Positions 1 through 7,544 of a stretch of DNA of 32,005 bases are shown piece by piece. The notes under the pieces are model-generated. The model ran no database searches. It worked only from the letters and a program-made list of their open reading frames with translations, and was not told the DNA's origin. A program made the position numbers and the translations under genes. The stretch covers positions 1 through 32,005 of IMG/VR virus record IMGVR_UViG_3300031566_000230. One strand, 5' to 3'. This DNA is from a virus. Numbering within the stretch: position 1 is the stretch's first letter; every line of letters begins with the position of its first letter.

Positions 1-1
1 A

Positions 2-340
2 ATAGATTGGCATTCTTTTGAGGAGAACAGACAAGATGTGATTAGAGATTGTAGAATTATAGAATCCTTATCTAAAAGTGATGGGTATTTTAAATCTCCT
101 CCTACCATTATTTTACAATGGGGTAGGCATAATTATTTATTTGGGGATCATGAATTCGTAGTAATTAAGGCTCCTTATAGATTGGTACAATTCAATAGAT
201 CTCAAGTATTTAAGGGGTCAGTGCAAAATACATATATGCTTCCGGTACAGGCATACCAACAAGTAACTTTAGCACGTATATCTAGTACTAATTTGACTGC
301 TAAAAAGATATTATCTATTCAACCATATAAAATAAACTAG
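2..340 (+). CDS. Tail tube/baseplate adaptor protein, C-terminal part (CIS_tube-like), partial
   Basis: The reading frame is open to the left edge of the window, so this is the C-terminal 112 or so residues of a longer gene; the GTG at 38 is just an internal valine. The visible part is beta-rich, with the pattern PPTIILQWG followed later by YRLVQFNRSQVFKGSV. This resembles the tube-initiator/adaptor domain (CIS_tube, as in Afp7-type proteins), where a PP..W/WG start is followed by a strand ending in 'G.P..A'. In Afp7-type proteins this domain is fused to LysM; here a separate LysM gene begins two bases after the stop, which supports the reading. Role by inference: linking the tail tube to the baseplate hub. 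Family assignment rests on a short segment and is tentative. Confidence 0.5.
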   Translation: MDWHSFEENRQDVIRDCRIIESLSKSDGYFKSPPTIILQWGRHNYLFGDHEFVVIKAPYRLVQFNRSQVFKGSVQNTYMLPVQAYQQVTLARISSTNLTAKKILSIQPYKIN

Positions 341-341
341 T

Positions 342-629
342 ATGAGAATCGAGGGTTTATATGATAGGGGTTATTTTGTTACATTTAGTAATGGAGATGA
401 AGCTCTATATAGAACTCCGATGAATTATATATTTGGAATCGGAGATACTTTTCATGTAATACAAGAAGACGATGACCTGTTAAAAATAGCTCAAAAATAT
501 TTTGGGAACCAATATTTATGGTATCTTATTGCTGATGCCAATAATAACATTGAGGATATCTTTGATCTTACTATAAATGAAACACTTATTATTCCTAATA
601 TTTCTGTTATCTTTAGTATATATGGCTAA
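342..629 (+). CDS. LysM-domain baseplate protein (gp53/XkdP-like)
   Basis: A 95-residue protein whose second half is a LysM module: a HVIQEDDDLLKIAQKYFGN start (DxLxxIAxxxxG), an aromatic YLWYLIADAN centre and an ETLIIPN end (G/E-x-LxIP). In contractile phages and related injection systems, a small LysM protein sits between the tape measure and the hub and helps assemble the baseplate; that is family knowledge, not seen here. The first 40 residues form a small beta region with no recognised motif. It starts just after the upstream stop, and its last 8 bases overlap the hub gene start at 622, so the three genes are probably translated together. Confidence 0.75.
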   Translation: MRIEGLYDRGYFVTFSNGDEALYRTPMNYIFGIGDTFHVIQEDDDLLKIAQKYFGNQYLWYLIADANNNIEDIFDLTINETLIIPNISVIFSIYG

Positions 630-2508
630 TCTTCAGGATTCGGTAAAAACTCCCATTATAATTATCTATGATGTAAATGGCCAAGAGTTGATTACGTCTT
701 TTGGAGAAGCTGGGATGTCTGTAGTTGATATGAGATATCTTTATGATGATGAGGATGATGATATTTGTAAGATTAAGATACAGGCAGATAAGGTTAATCC
801 ACTAGATTTGATAAATATAACTTACGGTACAAATTTAGTAGTACAATGGGGATATGCTGGGGGTCCTGTTAGTCCTAAAGCAACTGTAGTGGTAAGGGAT
901 ATTAAGACTAAATATGGGGCTGATATTATATGGGTTGATTTAGAATGTACAGATTATGTTACTTATTTAAAAACCTCTAAGGGGGATAGTTCTGACCAAG
1001 TTACAATATTAGAATACCTTGCAATTAAGAGTAGTAGTGAAAGGGGTTATTCATATAAGGTGGTAATAAAAGAATTTGGTAATATCGTGTATAAACAATC
1101 AAAAGAAAAATTACCAGAGAAAGAAACTGAATGGCATACGGGTCTTAAATATGAGGGGCCAAATTTTGATCCTTGGGAAGATGGGGCTGGTTTAATTAAA
1201 AAAGTAATTGAAAAGATTTTTGATGACGCTACCAAAACCCAGATTAATCCACCACCATCCAATGGCGAGATATACTTAGGTATTAGTGATGAGCTAAGTG
1301 ATTTTTTAAATAAAGAAAGAAATTTCACAGATGGCAATAGATCTCCCTATCAAGTATTGAGAGATGTATTTAAGTATGCCCCTAATGGGCCATGGTATAT
1401 TTCAGGTAGGGGAGATACAATTTTAATACATAATAGGTATTTGGGTAGTGTTCCATTAAAAACTTACAATTATAACCAAGAACCAGGATATCTAATAGAT
1501 TTAGATATTGCTTCTAAATATGAAGCCTTTGAACAAAGATCTGTTTCTTCTCCTTATATGAGCCCAGAAGAAAAGATTGCATATTATGAGGATATATATA
1601 TAAAGGAATTGGAAAATCTACAAGATTTGAATAAGATTATTACTGATAAATCTATATCAAAATATACTAGGAGACAATTATTAACTAATTTTTTAGCAAC
1701 ATATAGGGCTTCTCATATATATAGAGTTCAGAGATTAGATTTAATGGCTTATCGTGCGGGGGGTTATGTTAAAGGAAACTTATTTCCAGCTGATCAAAAA
1801 TATACTACTGGGCAATTTATTATTGATGACCCATCTAAGAATTTAATTGAGGGCCATGTTGCCCCAGTGGGAATGGTATATGATCCTAATTTTATCCCAG
1901 AATTTCAAACTCCCATTCCTTTTCATGTTTATATGTTAGCTGGACAAACTTCAGATGAAAGAAGGGATATGATAGATAATATCGCAAGGGAAGCAGAGAT
2001 GGATAAGATTGAAGCTAATATGATAATAGAGGGAGATCCTATTTTGATAACCGAGACTATAGTTAGATTAGGAAATATTCAAGAAGTTCATTCCGGGGAT
2101 TATTATATTAAGAAAGCAGAACATGTAATTACTAAGCAAGGTTATAAAACCAATTGTGAAGCTTTTAAGATTATGCCTAAGGCTGCTCTTATGGGGATAT
2201 CTCAGACTGCAAGACAAGCCATAGTAGATGAAAATGGGAATATAATAGAGGGTGGAGAAGGTCAAGAGGTTATAGATAGATTTCATAGAGAAGAGGCTTT
2301 ATTTAATGGTTGGAATTTGCAAATATATGTTTCTACTCAAACAGCTGCGGGTATTGGTATTGGCGTACCATTAAGTAAAATTGATATTTATATTCCTTTA
2401 TCAGATTTCATTTTAGAAAGGGAGGGGGTTCCTTTAGATGAATTAGTAGAGGAGATAGAGAAACGACATATAAGAGAATCACGTGAGACTAATGTTGAAG
2501 ACCGATGA
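622..2508 (+). CDS. Baseplate hub protein (gp27 / gpD / XkdQ-like)
   Basis: A 628-residue protein in the hub position between LysM protein and spike. Visible features: an N-terminal beta region with a strongly acidic stretch (YDDEDDDI) followed by 'G..L.VQWGY', a central region with QVLRDVFKYAPNGPWYISG and GDTILIHN (hub beta barrel style), and a C-terminal part (GDPILITETIVRLGNIQ, then SGDYYIKKAEHVI, then GYKTNCEAFK). The last matches the common hub pattern G.p.l..G..i.v.g....sG.y.V....H.i...gY.t. The hub forms a trimer that carries the spike and receives the tail tube (family knowledge). ATG 622 was chosen over ATG 577: the earlier start would overlap the LysM gene by 53 bases. The stop overlaps the next start as ATGA. 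Confidence 0.75.
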   Translation: MANLQDSVKTPIIIIYDVNGQELITSFGEAGMSVVDMRYLYDDEDDDICKIKIQADKVNPLDLINITYGTNLVVQWGYAGGPVSPKATVVVRDIKTKYGADIIWVDLECTDYVTYLKTSKGDSSDQVTILEYLAIKSSSERGYSYKVVIKEFGNIVYKQSKEKLPEKETEWHTGLKYEGPNFDPWEDGAGLIKKVIEKIFDDATKTQINPPPSNGEIYLGISDELSDFLNKERNFTDGNRSPYQVLRDVFKYAPNGPWYISGRGDTILIHNRYLGSVPLKTYNYNQEPGYLIDLDIASKYEAFEQRSVSSPYMSPEEKIAYYEDIYIKELENLQDLNKIITDKSISKYTRRQLLTNFLATYRASHIYRVQRLDLMAYRAGGYVKGNLFPADQKYTTGQFIIDDPSKNLIEGHVAPVGMVYDPNFIPEFQTPIPFHVYMLAGQTSDERRDMIDNIAREAEMDKIEANMIIEGDPILITETIVRLGNIQEVHSGDYYIKKAEHVITKQGYKTNCEAFKIMPKAALMGISQTARQAIVDENGNIIEGGEGQEVIDRFHREEALFNGWNLQIYVSTQTAAGIGIGVPLSKIDIYIPLSDFILEREGVPLDELVEEIEKRHIRESRETNVEDR

Positions 2509-3140
2509 TGTTAAGGACTTTTATAGAAAAAATTATTTACTATGGATTAGAGTCGGTCGGTAAGTACTATTCTTCTTATCGGGGTTATGTTGTAGACAAT
2601 GAGGATCCCGATAAAATGAATAGGGTGAAGGTTCAAGTTCCAGTAATAGCAAGGGGGAAAACTCTTAACGTATGGGCTTGGCCAAAGCATACTTTTTCTG
2701 GGGTAAATTATGGAATTCAGATGCTTCCTTTAAGGGGTGATATGGTATGGGTAGAATTTGAATCTGGGAATGTATCTTCTCCTATGTGGCTCCATGGTCA
2801 TTATGCCTTGGGTGAAAAGCCTCAGGAATTTATTTCCGCTCAAGTATATGGATTTAAAACTCCGAAAGGGCAAATCATTATAATTGATGATAGGGATGAT
2901 GTAGAAAAGATAATAATAAATCATGGTGAGAATGAGGGATTAGTAAAGGTCATAGAATTAACAGAGATGTTAAATAAAATAGAAGATAAAGTAAATAATT
3001 TCTTAGCCCACTACAGGGTCCACCAAGTAATAGACCCAATCTCTGGGATGGCCGGACCAATATTACCTAGTCCCCCTGCTCCTATTAATGTTACAGAAAC
3101 AGATCAGGCTTATATTGAAAATGAAAAAATCTTACATTAA
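2505..3140 (+). CDS. Baseplate spike protein with OB domain (gp5 / gpV / VgrG-like)
   Basis: A 211-residue spike protein. Residues 25-100 form the oligosaccharide-binding fold seen at the base of spikes: YRGYVVDNEDPDKMNRVKVQVP matches 'G.V.dn.DP...gRv.V..P', and LPLRGDMVWVEFESGN with SPMWLHGHY matches 'P..Gd.V.v.Fe.Gd...P...G'. A short region with GFKTPKGQIIIIDD (res ~125) is typical of the start of the beta-helix needle. The rest is a helical or linker region and a Pro-rich end (ILPSPPAPINV). There is no lysozyme domain as in T4 gp5, so cell-wall cutting would need another protein. Start ATG overlaps the hub stop by 4 bases, and the stop shares one base with the next gene (TAATG). Confidence 0.8.
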   Translation: MMLRTFIEKIIYYGLESVGKYYSSYRGYVVDNEDPDKMNRVKVQVPVIARGKTLNVWAWPKHTFSGVNYGIQMLPLRGDMVWVEFESGNVSSPMWLHGHYALGEKPQEFISAQVYGFKTPKGQIIIIDDRDDVEKIIINHGENEGLVKVIELTEMLNKIEDKVNNFLAHYRVHQVIDPISGMAGPILPSPPAPINVTETDQAYIENEKILH

Positions 3141-6100
3141 TGGCACAGAGTAGATCAAGCTTTATAGGTGCAGTTCATACTGCCATGATAGATAACTCTC
3201 GTTATCCTGTCATAGCTGGACAACCTATGCCTAGTGAGATGAGAGATGAAATGGAAGATTCCATGACTAGGTTGGCTGATCCAATATATTCAATGGTTGA
3301 ATCATTCCTATTTGAACCAGCAATCCTTGAACCCTCATATCAAGTTAAGACTCACGTGAATGACCCACTGGCGGGGTATCTTGGGGCTAAGATAGATGAT
3401 AGTACTATTAAATATAATCCCATTACTTTCAAATTATATGTAGCATCGGTACCATTGGCTACAAGTTTAATTACTGGTGGGGTAAGGATAGGGGCTCAAC
3501 CATTTTTATATATGAGTAGTTATAACCTTATGCTTAATGCTGAGACTAATTCTCTATTATTAGGTGGGAATAATATGGTACCTACTTCAAGGGCTGTTAA
3601 ACTATATGTAGATAGTGTGGTTTTAGGATTAGGGGGAGGGAGTGGAGGGGATATGTATAAATCTACCTATGATACTAATACTAATGGGGTAGTAGATGAT
3701 TCAGAAAGATTAAATAATCAGATAGGTTCTTATTATCTTTCTTGGGCTAATTTTACAGGGACTCCTACTACATTGGCTGGATATGGTATAACAGATGTTT
3801 ATACAGAAACTGAGATAAATGCTTTTTTCGAAGGAGAAGCCTCTGGTAAAAAACAAGTAGATTGGGCAAGAATAACAAACCCACCTAATTTATATACAGT
3901 ACAAAATCAAGGTAATAATAAGGTAATAACTAGTAATGATACTGGGTATGATTTACAAGCCGAGGCTAACCTATTATTTACAGGTTCACTACTTACAGTA
4001 ACAGGTGATGCAGATATTACAGGGACTTTAGCTGTGGATATATTACAGGAATATACTACTAGTTATGGAATAGATGTAGTGGATCCAATACGTTTTGATA
4101 AGTTGGATGAATATATTCTTGATGCGGGTGTAACTATTGAAAGTCTTAAAATAGAAGATGGAACATTATATACGGCCATAATTAATATGACATTTCAAGA
4201 TGGAACTACTGGTCCACACACATTAACTCAATTAGCTGCTATGTCTGGAGGAGATGTAACGGCTAATGCTTATACTCAATATGATCTTGCAGTGTGGGAT
4301 ACAGGTACTAAAGTATTGACAGATAGTGGGGGTAACGTTACATGGGGTAGTAATACTTTTTATATAGCAGGACAATCTGGGGTTACTAATATTGAGTTTG
4401 GAGCAAGTGCTAGTACAATAAATCAATTCTTGGTTTATGCGGATAGTAATATAAATTTCACTACTACTATGGCAGCTGGTAGTATTGTGTTTGGGGTGGT
4501 AAAGAATACTGCTTGGGTTGCATTTAATTCATTCCTTTCAATAAGAGGAACCACAGTTCCCGATGCAGCTACATCTGGTTATGGACGTTTATATGTAGAT
4601 GAGGCAGATTCAGATAAATTAAAGTTTAGAACAAGTACTACTATCTATGACTTAACTGTAAATGATATGGTATACCCAGGTGCGGGGATAGCACTATCTA
4701 CTGGGTCAGCATGGGGTACATCGATAACTACCCTTGCAACCCTTAACTCAGCTATTTCAGATGCTACCTTGATAGACACTGCAGATTCACGGTTGTCAGA
4801 TGCCAGGACTCCTCTTTCTCATACTTTACTTAGTCACACTATCTCCGGTGAAACATTGGGTCATGTATTGGCAGCTGACAGTGCTACAACTTATTCTATT
4901 AGGCAGTTATTGGGATCAGAGATAAGCAATGATCTAAGTTGGTTAACTGGTAATCAAACAATAACTTTGTCAGGAGATGTTTCTGGTACAGGAACAACGG
5001 CTATAACTACAACTATTGGAGCTAATAGGGTTACACTCGGAATGATGGCTCAGATTGCTACAGCCAGAATTTTAGGACGTGTCACAGCTTCTACAGGTAA
5101 TGTAGAGTCTTTAACTGGGACTCAGGCAACAACTTTACTTGACCAGTTTGCTACGGCAGCTACAACAAAAGGAGTAGTTCCAGGATCAAATAGCGTAGGT
5201 GCAACATATTACCTTGATGGTTCAGGAGCTTGGTCAGTACCTGCGGGTAGTGGTGATGTAACAGCAGGAACACAATCAAATAATCAGGTAGCCGTATGGA
5301 CATCTACCTCTAAAGAAATAGAAGGAGATGCTAATCTTACTTTTGGAGCATCTACCTTGGCTGTTAAGGCAGCAACTACTGTAGATGCAGTGCTGGCTTT
5401 ATGGTCAGGGGCAGCAGTAGCAGCCTTTGTATATAATAATACCGGGGATCTATTTACTATTCAAGATGAATTAGATGCGACACAATTTTCTGTTGCTTTT
5501 GGTGGGGCAACTTCATTATATTATGGTACAGAAGGAATTAAACTTGCAACAATTAGTGGAGGTGTCCAAGTAACAGGGTATTTAGGTATAGGTACTAATA
5601 ATCCATATAATAACTTAGAGGTTGTTGGTATTATAAAAGGACATGGAGAATATGGGGGAATAGTGGTAGATGACCAGTATGATGTAAATAGGAGAATAGG
5701 GTTAATAAAATATCCCGGTTATGAAGGGGCACTTGTGGCAGGAAGTAGTTCTAAACTTAGATTAGGTCACAGAACGGATAGTAATGATATTGTTACAACG
5801 CTTGGTACGTTTAGGGAAGAATTAGTAATTGATACAACGGGTTATGTAGGTATAGGTACTCCTAGTCCTCGTGCTTTATTAGATATATCAACAGGATTTC
5901 TTGTCGGCACAGGATTAGAGCTGCCTCATGTAGTCAAGAAAGTTGCAAGTGCGAATCTAAGAAATTCGCATAATGCAGAAGCATCTACTGATTCAACAAG
6001 TTATGTAAAATTAAAGACAATAACTTTGACAAACGGATTAGTCGGACAACATAGGATTAAATTTGATATGAGGGCAACTTCAGACAGTTATATAGTCTAT

Positions 6101-6322
6101 GGTAGAATTTACCGTAATGGTGTGGCATTAGGCACTGAGCAGTCTACAATAAGCACCACGTATGTAACATTTTCACAGGATATCACGCAAACTTGGAATC
6201 CCGGTGATACTTTAGAATTATGGGTAAAATGCACATTAGCTGAAACACCTGCATACGTTCAGAATTTCGGCATATACTATGATGATTCTCCAACAGTAGC
6301 AGTAGCAGTTGTGAATAGTTAA
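3140..6322 (+). CDS. Large tail fibre / receptor-binding protein
   Basis: A 1060-residue fibre. The N-terminal ~130 residues look like an attachment region (IAGQPMPSEMRDEMEDSM, then a VNDPLAGYLGAKIDDSTIKYN segment). The centre is Thr/Gly/Ala-rich beta repeats, including three loosely related copies of 'NN.vav....k.i..d.nLtfg.stL.v' near residues 255, 385 and 715, and HTLLSHTISGE / SGDVSGTGTTAI motifs common in fibres. Two GIGT motifs (YLGIGTNNP about residue 815 and YVGIGTPSP about 905) are typical of the segment just before a C-terminal S74 chaperone. Instead, the last ~125 residues are a compact beta-sandwich-like tip (QHRIKFDMRATSDSY, TWNPGDTLELWVKC). The tip is poorer in GGG and richer in CG than the rest, suggesting a swapped module. 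Its role is presumed host binding; the receptor is unknown. Confidence 0.75.
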   Translation: MAQSRSSFIGAVHTAMIDNSRYPVIAGQPMPSEMRDEMEDSMTRLADPIYSMVESFLFEPAILEPSYQVKTHVNDPLAGYLGAKIDDSTIKYNPITFKLYVASVPLATSLITGGVRIGAQPFLYMSSYNLMLNAETNSLLLGGNNMVPTSRAVKLYVDSVVLGLGGGSGGDMYKSTYDTNTNGVVDDSERLNNQIGSYYLSWANFTGTPTTLAGYGITDVYTETEINAFFEGEASGKKQVDWARITNPPNLYTVQNQGNNKVITSNDTGYDLQAEANLLFTGSLLTVTGDADITGTLAVDILQEYTTSYGIDVVDPIRFDKLDEYILDAGVTIESLKIEDGTLYTAIINMTFQDGTTGPHTLTQLAAMSGGDVTANAYTQYDLAVWDTGTKVLTDSGGNVTWGSNTFYIAGQSGVTNIEFGASASTINQFLVYADSNINFTTTMAAGSIVFGVVKNTAWVAFNSFLSIRGTTVPDAATSGYGRLYVDEADSDKLKFRTSTTIYDLTVNDMVYPGAGIALSTGSAWGTSITTLATLNSAISDATLIDTADSRLSDARTPLSHTLLSHTISGETLGHVLAADSATTYSIRQLLGSEISNDLSWLTGNQTITLSGDVSGTGTTAITTTIGANRVTLGMMAQIATARILGRVTASTGNVESLTGTQATTLLDQFATAATTKGVVPGSNSVGATYYLDGSGAWSVPAGSGDVTAGTQSNNQVAVWTSTSKEIEGDANLTFGASTLAVKAATTVDAVLALWSGAAVAAFVYNNTGDLFTIQDELDATQFSVAFGGATSLYYGTEGIKLATISGGVQVTGYLGIGTNNPYNNLEVVGIIKGHGEYGGIVVDDQYDVNRRIGLIKYPGYEGALVAGSSSKLRLGHRTDSNDIVTTLGTFREELVIDTTGYVGIGTPSPRALLDISTGFLVGTGLELPHVVKKVASANLRNSHNAEASTDSTSYVKLKTITLTNGLVGQHRIKFDMRATSDSYIVYGRIYRNGVALGTEQSTISTTYVTFSQDITQTWNPGDTLELWVKCTLAETPAYVQNFGIYYDDSPTVAVAVVNS

Positions 6323-6359
6323 ATAAAAACGAAAATAAAAATCAGCATAATGGGAGTAA

Positions 6360-6731
6360 CAGAATAACAAATTTAGAAAATCAATAAATTATGACGAAAG
6401 GTTAAAAACAAATATCACTATTTTTAATGATGATGCTCTTTCTATTCTTAAAATATTTAATCCTAGAAAATTTGAGTGGAAATCTGATCCAGGTAAGATA
6501 AGGAACGGGTGGATTGCACAAGAGGGAGTTAATTATATCTCAGATATGTTTCCATTGGTTAAAGAAACAGGGATGTATGCCCTTGCAGAATTTGAGATAC
6601 TACCTTATTTTCATAGAGGGATTGTTCAACTTGATGAAAGATTAATCAAGGTAGAAACTTATGAAGAAAGGATTGCTCGTCTTGAAGAAGAAGTTGCTGA
6701 TTTAAAACAACAACTTAAAAATGTAGCATAA
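6360..6731 (+). pseudogene. Stranded S74-type intramolecular chaperone fragment of a tail fibre
   Basis: The frame is open from 6360, just after an in-frame TAA at 6357, and translates into a near-complete peptidase S74 (endosialidase-type) chaperone domain: NYDERLKTNI, ILKIFNPRKFEWK, NGWIAQEG, FPLVKETG, then a C-terminal coiled coil (RIARLEEEVADLKQQL). Such domains fold fibre trimers and then cut themselves off. There is no ATG, GTG or TTG in frame before ATG 6546, which falls in the middle of the domain, so only a 61-residue C-terminal piece could be made. The usual catalytic Ser in S-D-x-x-L-K is Tyr here (Y-D-E-R-L-K). Best explained as the former C-terminus of the preceding fibre, cut off when a new tip was acquired. 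The 61-residue remnant might still be expressed. Confidence 0.75.
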
Positions 6732-6763
6732 TGTATTATTATTGATCTGGGACTAAGAACTAG

Positions 6764-6791
6764 TACTATTCAGTACTATTCAATACTATAA
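6764..6791 (+). repeat. Three tandem TACTATTC-type octamers on a 10-bp period
   Basis: In the 80-base gap between the chaperone fragment and the next gene, TACTATTC at 6764, TACTATTC at 6774 and TACTATAA at 6784 follow one another exactly 10 bases apart, ending 20 bases before the ATG at 6812. The same octamer with a final A (TACTATTA) stands before several other genes in this window. A 10-bp spacing places each copy on the same face of the helix, so a repeated protein site or a promoter element is plausible; the function is inferred only. Confidence 0.5.
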
Positions 6792-6811
6792 TTTGTTAAA
6801 CTAATAAAGCT

Positions 6812-7159
6812 ATGAGAAAGATTAAAATTGAGAAAACTAAGATTACTGAGGACAAAGTTAAATTTCAAGGTGATAAGAACAAAGAACTTGATTATAAAGA
6901 TTTAATAGGGATAGCATTGGATGTAGTACCTCAAGGAGGTTTTACCCCAAAGGATATCAGGGAGAGAAATCGTATTCAGGATGCTTTGGATAAGGCAACA
7001 ATAACCACAATTGAACTAGAAGATGCCGATTATGATAACCTTGAAAGGGTGGTTAAGGATTCTCGTTGGAGTTTACGAGATAAAGAATTGAATCAGTTTC
7101 TACAGAACTTCGAAGACGGAGTTTATAAGAAAGATAAGAAAGACTTACCCACACCATAA
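6812..7159 (+). CDS. Unknown small phage protein upstream of gp25
   Basis: A 115-residue charged protein (many Lys, Asp and Glu). Visible parts are a Lys-rich beta start, a middle helix pair (PKDIRERNRIQDALDKA) and 'TIELEDADYDNLERVVKDSRW', ending in a Lys-rich tail. I do not recognise the family with certainty; small proteins with an 'iel.dadye.l...v....w' segment are found in structural clusters of other tailed phages. Its stop shares one base with the ATG of the gp25-like gene (TAATG), so the two are likely co-translated and it may serve in baseplate or tail assembly. No membrane segment or signal peptide is visible. Confidence 0.6.
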   Translation: MRKIKIEKTKITEDKVKFQGDKNKELDYKDLIGIALDVVPQGGFTPKDIRERNRIQDALDKATITTIELEDADYDNLERVVKDSRWSLRDKELNQFLQNFEDGVYKKDKKDLPTP

Positions 7160-7533
7160 TGTCCGTAATAAGAACCCAAGGATTGATATTTCCACTCGAG
7201 CTATCATCTGGTCATCATGTGATAGCTGAGGGAGATGACCTTATAAAATCCTCCATAAAAATTATTCTTGCTTGGCCTTTAACTACAAGGGCTTATCTTG
7301 GTGAGTTTGGATCTAGAATCCATGAAGCACTAGAGGATCAGAATGATGAGGTTCTTGTAACTATCTTAAGGCGATTTGTTATTGATGCCATAAGTACTTG
7401 GGAGTTAAGAATTAATCTTTTAGAATTTAATTTTACCAGACCTAACAATGAGTCATTGATGATCGATTTGGTCTATGAGATTAGGGAATTAGATATCCAG
7501 GATACCCTCAAGTTTACCTACTACATTAATTAA
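7159..7533 (+). CDS. Baseplate wedge protein, gp25/gpW family
   Basis: A 124-residue protein with the gp25/gpW pattern: a helix IKSSIKIILAWPLTTRAYLGEFG followed by SRIHEALEDQND, then a helix with ISTWELRINLLEFNF and a C-terminal beta strand. In family members the 'il.T..GeR.....fG..l' core joins the sheath end and the wedge; here 'TTRAYLGEFGSR' fills that place. The length is normal for the family (about 100-150). The gene lies immediately before the gpJ-like gene, as in P2, T4-like phages and contractile injection systems. Start ATG overlaps the upstream stop by one base. Confidence 0.85.
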   Translation: MSVIRTQGLIFPLELSSGHHVIAEGDDLIKSSIKIILAWPLTTRAYLGEFGSRIHEALEDQNDEVLVTILRRFVIDAISTWELRINLLEFNFTRPNNESLMIDLVYEIRELDIQDTLKFTYYIN

Positions 7534-7544
7534 ATTATAATATT

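Noticed and set aside
38-340. GTG 38 as the start of the first gene
   Set aside because: The same frame is open to the left edge of the window, so GTG 38 encodes an internal valine of a partial gene.
577-621. Upstream start of the hub gene at ATG 577, giving a hydrophobic signal-peptide-like N-terminus
   Set aside because: It overlaps the LysM gene by 53 bases in another frame, and the hydrophobic residues are a by-product of that. ATG 622, 8 bases inside the LysM end, fits the family and the spacing of its neighbours.
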